Source of the DNA: Marinilabiliales bacterium
GTDB lineage: Bacteria > Bacteroidota > Bacteroidia > Bacteroidales > ML635J-15
Direction of reading: 5' to 3'
DNA length: 64,000 bases
NCBI GenBank assembly: GCA_002869385.1
Contig: PKTB01000021.1
Coordinates: 124,001 to 188,000, forward strand
Shown: one piece after another, positions 47,835 to 57,285 of the stretch
How positions within the stretch are numbered: the stretch's first letter is position 1
Layout of the letters: every line of letters begins with the position of its first letter
The notes under the pieces: model-generated
Databases searched by the model: none
Told to the model about the DNA's origin: nothing
What the model saw: the letters and a program-made list of their open reading frames with translations, nothing else
Translations under genes and position numbers: made by a program

Positions 47835-47887
47835 TACTGGGTATTTTACTTTTTCTTATTCTTTATAATTATACTTATATTCACTCT

Positions 47888-48844
47888 TTAATCTCTATTT
47901 TTATTTGATTCGCTTTTTTCGTATGCATCAACAATTTTACTTACCACTTGATGTCTGATTATATCTCCTTTATTAAATCTCACAAAATAAATATCTTCTA
48001 TATCTCCTAAAATTCTTTCAGCAGTAATTAAGCCTGATTCGGTTCGTTTTGGCAGGTCTACTTGAGTCATATCACCAGTTACAATAAACTTTGAATTCTC
48101 TCCCATTCGAGTAAGAAACATCTTAAGCTGAGTATATGTTGCATTTTGACCTTCATCAAGAATTACAAAAGCATCACTCAAAGTTCTACCACGCATAAAT
48201 GCTAAAGGTGCAATCTGAATTACTTTTTCTTCGATATATTTCTCTAATTTTTTATATGGAATCATATCAAGTAATGCGTCATACAGGGGTTGCAAATATG
48301 TATCAAGTTTTTCACGCAAATCTCCCGGTAAAAAACCAAGATTTTCTCCTGCCTCAACAGCAGGACGAGATAGAATAATTCTTTTCACTCGCATTTCTTT
48401 AAGAGCACTAACGGCCAAAGCAATTGCTGTATAAGTTTTTCCTGTACCGGCAGGACCTAAAGCAAACAGCAAATCATTTTTCTCTGATTCATTTATCAGA
48501 ACCTTTTGATTCTTCGTTCTACCTCTGATTGGTTTACCGGCAACACTGTATAATAAGATCGACTTATCCTTTTCTTTTGAGGTAATGCCATCATCACTTG
48601 CCATTATCTCCTTAATATCATTAACACAAAGGCGATTATATTTCTCAAAATGATTTACCAAAGCCTGGAGTTTCATCTCAAATAAAGCAATTTCTTCTTA
48701 ATCGCCGTTTAGTTTTATCACATCTCCTCTTGCTACAACCTTTAAACGTGGAAAGTTTCTTACAAAAGCATCAAAATTCGCTTCTCTTACTCCATAAAAT
48801 TTATTAAGGTCTGAAACTTCTAATAATATTCTTTTTTCGGTCAT
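47888..48844 (-). CDS. phoH: PhoH-like ATPase, interrupted by one TAA
   Basis: The full frame has 319 codons from ATG 48844 (MTEKRILLEVSDLNKFYG) with TAA at 48698-48700 (codon 49). The N-terminal ~70 residues are a KH-like region. Walker A is GPAGTGKTYTAIALAV, RPAVEAGENLGFLPGDL follows, and Walker B is AFVILDEGQNAT. The stop lies in NGD-stop-EEIALFE, where Ser or Glu would fit. A shorter start at ATG 48676 would still keep the ATPase, so reinitiation could yield a partial protein. PhoH proteins are RNA-binding ATPases linked to RNA handling (YbeZ partners YbeY). Confidence 0.85.
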
Positions 48845-48946
48845 CTAATAAAATTATCATAGTTTTGTGGTAACAAATAAAACTAATTTTTAACTTTAAA
48901 CTGATTTTTTTTGAATCAAATTATTATTAATTTTTAACAATAAAAA

Positions 48947-49732
48947 GTGTCCGGAATAATAACATTAACAAGCGACTGGAAGAATAGCGATTACTATATT
49001 GGAGCTATTAAAGCCAGGATCATGGCAAGATTTCCTGACACTAAATTTGTTGACATTACACACAATATAGAATCATATTCTATTTCACAAGCAGCATTTA
49101 TTGTTAAAAATGCTTATAAAGAGTTCCCTAAAGGTAGTATTCATATTATTGCTGTTTACAGCGAACCTGACAAAAATGGAAAGATATTGGTAATCCAAGA
49201 TCATGAGCAGTACTTTATTCTTAATGATAATGTGTCCGCTAGTCTGATTTTTGATACAGAACCACAAAAAGTTGTTTTAATTGAAACAGGTTTTGGTTTT
49301 GAAGGTGCAAGTTTTACTGAGTATTCTATTTTTAGTCAATTAGCATTATTCATTTTGAAAGAAGGCGATATTTCAGAACTTGGTAACATCAGCAAAGAGT
49401 ATAAGAAAACACCTGAACTATTGCCACAATTAGAATCAGACACAATAAATGGCGAAGTTATTTATATCGATTCATTCGGTAATGCAATAACAAATATCCA
49501 TATTGACTTTTTTAACGAGAATGTTGCTGATTCACAATTTGAAGTTCTATTAAACTCTAATTTTTACAAGTCAAAGAAAATTCATAATGGATATAAACAA
49601 GTAGATAAAGGGGAAATTGTTTGCCTTTTTAATTCAATAGGACTATTAGAAATTGCTATCAGAGAAGGAAACGCTTCACAGTTGTTAAGTTTAAAAAGAG
49701 AGTCTGAAATAAGAGTGAAATACAATTTATGA
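48947..49732 (+). CDS. S-adenosyl-L-methionine hydrolase (adenosine-forming), DUF62 family
   Basis: 261 residues from GTG 48947. ITLTSDWKNSDYYIGAIKARI is the N-terminal block with the catalytic Asp; FVDITHNIESYSISQAAFIVKNA and GSIHIIAVYSEPD follow; YIDSFGNAITNI is the C-terminal block. The family hydrolyses SAM to adenosine and methionine, while fluorinases/chlorinases form a minority branch. The gene overlaps the next one by 4 bases (ATGA). It is divergent from phoH. Confidence 0.85.
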   Translation: MSGIITLTSDWKNSDYYIGAIKARIMARFPDTKFVDITHNIESYSISQAAFIVKNAYKEFPKGSIHIIAVYSEPDKNGKILVIQDHEQYFILNDNVSASLIFDTEPQKVVLIETGFGFEGASFTEYSIFSQLALFILKEGDISELGNISKEYKKTPELLPQLESDTINGEVIYIDSFGNAITNIHIDFFNENVADSQFEVLLNSNFYKSKKIHNGYKQVDKGEIVCLFNSIGLLEIAIREGNASQLLSLKRESEIRVKYNL

Positions 49733-50847
49733 AGTTTAAGTCAATAATATTACTGTTTCTATTATTCTTTTCGAGTTTTGTTTTTTCTCAAAAAAACTAT
49801 TCAACAGAGATTAGACTAAACAATGGATTTGTAGCGCCTCATCGTATTGGTATGGAAGGCCTTGCTGAAAGACCTTCTTTTGGAACTGAATTAACTTTTT
49901 TCTATGATTTTGGTAAAACAAATTTCTACGATTATAAATATAATGATCCAATAACAGGTTTTGGCGTATCATGGCAAAATCTGGGTAATCCAGAATCTTT
50001 AGGACAATAATATGCAGTGTTTTCATTTATGGAGTTTAAACTTTTTAAAATAAAGCAAGCAGATTTTATCTCAAGAATAAATGGAGGCCTAACATATCTG
50101 ACTCAAAAATATGATAAGTTAGATAACACTGAAAATATCGCGATTGGCACAAATGTGAATTTCTACTTCAATTTAAATTTTGGTTTACATTATAAATTTA
50201 AAAATTCACCCTGGGCAATACGAACAACAGCGGGTTTAATTCACTTCTCAAATGGTTCAGTTATGAAACCTAATTTAGGGCTTAACCAGATAAATTTCAC
50301 TCTTGGATGCTCATATCAACTGAATAATTCTGAACGTTCAGAACCAGAAATTAATTTAACATCAAAACCCGAAAAAAGGCATGAATTCACGATAATGGGT
50401 ACAATAACGAGTTCTGACGATTATACAGTACAACCAAATAGTCGTGGTGGTGGATATCTTGCCAGTTCAGGAGCAATTGGCTATAATTACATTTATTCAA
50501 AAGTCGGTAAGCTGGGGGTTTCTGCGGATATTTTTTACAACGAAAATCTTGCTTATTATTTCGACACTAATTGGGATAACCTAATTATAGTTTATGACGA
50601 CCCAAAAGATATTATCAGAGCCGGGATTAGTATTGGACATGAATTATGTTACAAAAAGATCTCTTTTTTAAGTTATGTGGGTGTTTATTACTACAATAAA
50701 GTTAAACCCCATGACTTCTTGTATTCCAGATTTGGATTGCGTTATTATATATTTAAAAACGTGTTTATTAATGCAACTCTAAAAGCCTACGGTTTTAAAG
50801 CTCATTATATAGAATCAGGTATAGGATTTAGCTTTAAAGCAAAGTAA
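49729..50847 (+). CDS. PagL-like lipid A 3-O-deacylase (acyloxyacyl hydrolase), interrupted by one TAA
   Basis: The full frame has 373 codons with TAA at 50008-50010 (codon 94). Signal peptide 1-21 (MKFKSIILLFLLFFSSFVFSQ). The active-site block is GLIHFSNGSVMKPNLGLNQI, with the His and Ser of the PagL dyad and the conserved Asn residues. Amphipathic strands, and a C-terminal IESGIGFSFKAK ending in an aromatic-flanked strand, fit an outer-membrane beta-barrel. It is longer than classical PagL, with an N-terminal extension. It ends immediately before the convergent metalloprotease gene (no gap). The lost residue (GQ-stop-YAVFSF) is unclear. Confidence 0.72.
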
Positions 50848-52914
50848 TTACTTAACTTTATTTAGCTTAAGTATTTTTGTTCCTTTGGTTGTAATTACCT
50901 TAATAAGATACAATCCGGGGCTGCGACCTTCAAAAGCATTCCTTGCATTGTACACAGACTCACTAGTTTTTGTCTCAAATATTTTACGTCCCATATTATC
51001 AAAAATCTGGATTGTATATTCATCAGAATCCAATTGATTTTCAATAAATACTTCATCCTCACTTGGATTAGGGAAAATGCTAATTAAGTCTGTACTAATT
51101 ATTTGGTTCACACTATTTGAATAACTAAACTAAAACTCATCTATATACAGTGTGTTACCACCTCCTGCTTCAGCCTCAACAATAAGTCTAAGGTTTTCTC
51201 CATCGAGTTTAGAAGGGTCAATGAGAAAACTATGTGTCTTCCAATGTGAACTCATTGGTACATAAGTTCCATATGCCGATGTTGTTGTAGATATCAAAGT
51301 AGAACCAGATATAAAGTGGATTATTCTTAATGAATCCCCACATGAGGTTGATAAGAAAAACTTAAGTCTGTCTCCACTTCCTTCACCAGAAATACCGTAT
51401 GCAGATTTAAAACTCACTAATATTGGTTTGTCAAATTCAGTAATTCGAATATTAGGTAGGTATAACCTATTTAAGGTACCAATATCATTCCTTTTATTCA
51501 TAATTCTCAAACCATCACCATCATAACCATAACTGGTTTGCTCCCAATTTTCTTCTCCTCTTGATTCGAGATAGAAATCATTGTTATCATTACCGGTTAT
51601 CTTTGGAAAAGTAGAAGTCTCAAAAGATTCTGTATAAGGCAAAGTATATCCGTCAGATTTATCATATGCTCTTATGTATTCCTGACTTATTTTCTGGTCA
51701 TTTGAGACTGAATTATAAGAAGTTAAAGTAACGTCATAAGCTCCTTTTGTATCATATGTAACAACAGGAAACTCAGAATTTGAAGCAGTTGGATTACCTC
51801 CCTCAAACACCCATGATCGTGAATCAATCTCATCAGTACCGTATGTTAGATCGTTATATTCAACAGTAAAACCTTGACAACCAATACGTTTTGACCCCAT
51901 AAAATCAGCAACAGGTGGGCAAGTTTCAGGAATATAATCATCACTTGTTCCAGTTGCAAGGAGATTTGCTTCTGAATGCAAATTATTTCGACCTGAGACA
52001 TCAGAGTTTAATACAGCTCTCATTTCATCTGCCTGTCCCCAAGTAAACATTTTAGTACAATAAGAATACTCCATAAAGTTTTGGGTGTTATCCAAAGACC
52101 CACAAGTTACTGCAGAGAGTGCACATGTTGTATGCCCAATTGTATTTGGTGTATCCTCAATACCGTCGTCTATTTCACAATTTGAACTTACTTCAGGATC
52201 GTTTGTGTGACCCCAAGGGTGTCCAAGATTTAAATAATGACCGACTTCATGGGTTAATGTACTTCCTCTGGTATAACTACTTGTACCTGTATAACCAACA
52301 TAATCATGTAATAAAATGACTCCATCACGTCCATATGGGGCTGTTCCAGGATAATATGACCAACCGGCAGCTCCTCCGCTTAAATTATTTACAACCCATA
52401 CATTAAGATACATTTCATGAGGCCATGTTGGAGCAGCTTCTTTAGCATCTTCTCCACCACCAAACGTTGTTTCAGATACAGTTCTTGTAACCCCAATAGT
52501 ACAGTTTCCATAATGATCTTTTCGAGCCAATCTAAATTCAATATCGCAATCTGCTGCAATATTTTTAAATTCATCAACAATATTTGCGGTATCAGATCTA
52601 AGATGATTAAAATCCCAATTCATAAAGTCTATGGCATCCTGAATTTGTTCGTATGAAATATTCTCGACACCATAATAATGTACAATATGAAAAACTACAG
52701 GAATTATGTATACTTCTGGTTCTTTGGGGGAATTTGCAATATAATTATCAACAAACAAGCGAAGTTTTTCTCGCTCCTTTAAAATGTCAGGATTTTCCTC
52801 TAAAAGTTTTAGATAAATTTCATCTGTGTCACAATGCCAAGGCTCTTCTTCCTGGGCAAAAAGGAATGATGTAAATATCGTTAAAAATGATGCAAAAAAC
52901 AGTAATCTTCTCAT
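50848..52914 (-). CDS. M43-type (pappalysin-like) metalloprotease with T9SS domain, interrupted by one TAG
   Basis: The full frame has 689 codons with TAG at 51130-51132 (codon 595). Signal peptide 1-20. The catalytic domain (about 60-330) has the zinc motif HEVGHYLNLGH plus downstream NFMEYSYCTKMF as the Met-turn, typical of M43 cytophagalysins. A PKD-like domain (about 335-415, VADFMGSKRIGC...YDTKGAYDVTLTSY) follows, then a jelly-roll domain (about 420-594, FKSAYGISGEGSGDRLKFFLS). After the stop comes the T9SS sorting domain (IISTDLISIFPNPSEDEVF ... ILKLNKVK). The stop would remove only the sorting domain, leaving an unsecreted protease. Confidence 0.82.
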
Positions 52915-53010
52915 AACAAAAATTTATTCATCAAATAAACAAATTTACATTTGTTTTAGTTGCATCAAAAATCAAGTTTTATACAAAATTATTCAGATTA
53001 AATAAAAAAC

Positions 53011-56000
53011 CTAATTCACAATAATTTTATGCTTTTGAATAGAATCTTTGTAAACCATGTCAATATAATATATTCCTGGCATCCAATCATCTACATCAAT
53101 ATCAATGGAAAAGCTCTTTACAGACTTATTTAGAACAAGTTGGCCAAGTGAGTTTATTACCTTAATTTCTTGTATTTCCGCATTCGATTTTATGTGTAAT
53201 AAATCTTTTGTTGGATTAGGATATATACTAATATTTGTTTTTACATCATTTACTACACCTACAGGATCCAAAACAGTAAGATTTACCGGTATTGTGATTG
53301 TATCAGTACTAGCAAATATTTTAAGATTACAAGAGTATTCACCAGGAATCATTCCGGTTGTATTAAAATCAAGAATAATTTCATCTTCCTGACCAATTCC
53401 TAAAGCTCCTTCTGTTGTTTGAGCTGAAATCCAGGTAATTGTAGGTCCAAAGTTAATAATTGTAAGTGAACTGTCAATAAAATGTGGTTCTGCGCCATAA
53501 ATATCTCCTGTCATCGTATAATTTACGGTCATATCACCATAAAAATCTTCATTTATTCTACCATAAACAGTTGTATTAGCAATTTCTCCACCAACAATTA
53601 ATCCCCAACCATCAGCATTTTCACCAAACCAAGTAAATTCTGCACCATCTCCGGGAGTTCCATCTGTTAATAATAATGTATCTTCAGATTGGTCAAAATA
53701 GTCAGTTAGAGAATCGATGTAGAAACCTTCTGGAAAATCCATTATAATTTCCTCTATCCACTCAGCATCATCAGATAAATTTAAAGCAGTAAATACCCAT
53801 TCAACAGTATCACAAGCATGAAAACTATTAGCTGAGCAAGAAATAGAAGAGCCTAAAACACTTCGATTCTTTGTCAACCAAGGAACATCATCAAATATTT
53901 CTATTTCATAAGTAATAATCCCACCTCCTTGGTTTGAAATATATAAAGTCTCCGTATCATTTTCGTCATGATACATAGATTTGTTTATTTCAGTAGTACT
54001 AATTGTTAACAAAGGTACTGCATCATAGATTGAAGGAAACTCAATTAAATCAATCCAAGCACAGTCATCATTTGCATCAACAGAGCCATCTTTATGATAT
54101 ACCCATTTAAAATTATGCACCCCTGCATAAACAGGGTAAACAACCTGCGACCAATCAACAATTCCATCCCATCTGCCTTGCTCCACATCATCAATATAAA
54201 ATGCTAAATAATCCCAGTTATCATTATTTGTATCATCTTCACAACTTACCTTTCTAAAGAACTTTATCTGACCAGCAGAAATTACTTCAAGTTCTATTTC
54301 TAAAACTGAATTTTGCTCATGAACGATATCTCCAGATTTTAAACAATATGTACCTTCGAATGGATTTTCATCTGTTATAAACCAATCTACATCACCACTT
54401 TGTGACCAATTATAGGTTTCTAATCCGGCTGTTTCCCAATCTTCAAATACTTTACCTATACTAACATAACCTTCAATATCATTTTCATAACCATTATCTC
54501 CTGTAATATGAAAGTTCAAAACTGCAACATGCCCTACAGGACAAGTCGGATCAGATGTAAAATTGAATGTAGCATACATATTTATAAAAGGATTCATGCT
54601 CCCTAAATTATATGTATCTGAATTGATAGTTAAAAATGTGTCAGAACTTGTAACAGTAACAATTGCATTATGCAAAACTATCCCTCCTTCATTAACGAAC
54701 GTGTATATAACATCAGAAGTTTCATCAATATCCAGAAGGTTATTATCTGAATCGTCAACAATATATTCAAGCAATTCAATATCAGCAGTATATACAGATT
54801 CTATTAGATCTATTTCCCATTTACTTGCTCCGGTTTCAGCAACTAAATGTAAAGTAATTTCTTCTTCATTATAGAAATTAAAGTTTACATCAAAATTAAA
54901 TGCATTTGCAATAGGTAATTCTTCAAGAGGATTCAAACTCGTAATCAACTCTGTTCCATCGTTAATAGTAACATCTGTATTTTCACAAGTAAGTGTCAAA
55001 GTAAGGTCTGACATAATGGATTAAGTTGCGTTACGAACAGTTAAATTCACATCAACATTTTCACCCCATTCTATCTGATCATTATTACTTGTAACAATTT
55101 CATAATCAATTATCAATCCTTCAGTAGAAATAGGGATAGTCTTTTTATCAACCATTCCTTTCGCATCTGTTACTTTGAAATTCAACGGATATGCAAGTAT
55201 TTCATCAGTTGGAGTACCGGTAAGTAGCCCATCTTCGGATAGCGTGAAAATTTCAGGTGGTGTCATAGGTACAAATTCATAACCTATACCGGATATGCTT
55301 TCCATCCCTCCACTCTGAGGAGTATATGTATAATTTAATAAATCACCATAAGAAACTCCAGATGACCATACCTGATCATTTGTAGGTGTTATATCATTAT
55401 AATAAATTGAAACTGTACCATCGCTCTCCAATTGCATGGATACATCTATACCTGAGCCCTCCCATCTAATAACATAATAATCGGCACCACTTGTGTAATA
55501 TACATTAAATGTTGTATTTGAGAAAAATGCTGCAATACTCTTACGATGTAAAAAGCTAACAGAATTAGCACTCCAGCTATTGTTATTGTATGGCAAACTA
55601 TATGATTCACCTGTAAAGTCAATCAGCCCATTTGTTTTTAAATAAAATCCTGTATATGTTTCTCCATAAAACTCAAATTCAAATGGTAAATCAATATAAG
55701 TACCTGACAAATTTGTAGTAGCTGCAGGTAATGCTCCTGCCATTTCAGACATTGAATAATCCATATCAAATTCCCATCTATAGGGAGATGTTCCACCTGT
55801 TGCCTCCATTTGATATTCATAATCATGATATACATTTGCATTTGGTAAAGTCGCTGTTGTTATTTCAGGAGAATCAAAAACAGGAGTATGTTCTACACTC
55901 ACTGTTGTCACACCGTTTTGAACAATAGAAACATTGGACTCACTACATGCATACTCAACAGGAGAACCGGTATAATAATCAATCAATGAAAAACTCTGAA

Positions 56001-57282
56001 TCTCACCACTTCCCCAACTATCATCATCATTTTCAAGAACCTGAAAAAAGAATTTCAATGGAGTCCCTGAATTAAAATGATGTAAAAGAGGACTTACATC
56101 TAAACCTAATTCAATGTATTTTGCATCTTCCTCTGTGCCTCCTTGCATAGACTGTTCTCCACCTTGATAATCCACAATTGGAAAACTCATATAATAATCT
56201 GGTTCGGTAGCAGTCAAATTAGAACTTACACCAGCCATAATTTTAATTCTCTGCCTGTTGGAATAATACAAATTAACTTTATAAGTTAACAATGGAGAGT
56301 ATTCTTTAATAGGATACAATACATTAGCTGTATGATTCCATATTCCACCTTCATTTGAAGCCAAAGCTAGTGTTCTATACATCATCCATCCATCATAAGG
56401 TGTACCGTATGTATTATTCATTTTAAACCCACCAATTTCCCAATCACGTGGGTCTACAATTCCATCACCAGTAATATCAATATCGTTAGTATAATATCCA
56501 TCTCCATTAAAATCCCATCTAATAGAATCGTTATAACCGGTTATTGTAATACCATGGTTTGGTGATGCCCCCCAACTAATAATAACTTTTTCTCCAGCAT
56601 GTTCTGTTCCGAAAGGAAGTGTATTTGTAGGACTCTGATATTGAGAATAGAAAAATGCCATGCCGCCAATATCAGAACCATCAAGATGATCATTAAGCCA
56701 GTGTTTTAGTGTCATTATTCCTTCTTCTGTGGAACAATTAATTGCATAAGCTTTACTTATTCTATTGTGCATACCTTCATAATACTCATCATATCCCGAC
56801 ATAAATCTTTGATCTCCACCATAATCATGAGTTCCGCCATCTGTTACCATATTAGGATTTCCAACGATTTTTAAAACTGCTAAAGAATGGTAATAACTAG
56901 CACCATGATAACCATTACCGCCATTCTCCCAATTCCAGGTAAAATGAGTAGGATATTTATTTTCTGTTAAACTTCCATCAAGTTCTCTAATTATATTAAT
57001 TTCGTATGTAAAGCCATTTCCAACACATGCAGCCTGGCCACAACATAAACCACTCTGCTGAAATAAGCCTGAATAACAGGTCTGTATAGTATTATCTACC
57101 TCGTAAGGTACAGATTTATTTTTATACGATACCGGTAGTTTCAATTCAGGAAGACTCGCTAACTCAATTTGCTCTTTATGTGTTAAAGATTTTAAAGTAA
57201 GCTGTTCAGGATTTACATCCTTTTGTGAATACAGTAAACTGCTTGAAATGATTAATGCAACAAATATTACACTTATTCTCAT
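53011..57282 (-). CDS. Papain-like cysteine peptidase with C-terminal beta domains and T9SS domain, interrupted by one TAA
   Basis: The full frame has 1424 codons with TAA at 55021-55023 (codon 754). Signal peptide 1-19. The peptidase region (about 60-300) has QSGLCCGQAACVGNGFTYEI, PNHGITITGYND with the His, an EF-hand/dockerin-like insert (DFNGDGYYTNDIDITGDG), and GGFKMNNTYG containing the Asn. Two cadherin/PKD-like beta domains and long beta regions follow. A T9SS sorting domain (YPNPTKDLLHI ... QKHKIIVN) ends it. The stop falls between beta domains (VRNAT-stop-SIMSDLT). It follows its paralog by 3 bases, so both are in one operon. Confidence 0.75.
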
Positions 57283-57285
57283 ATT

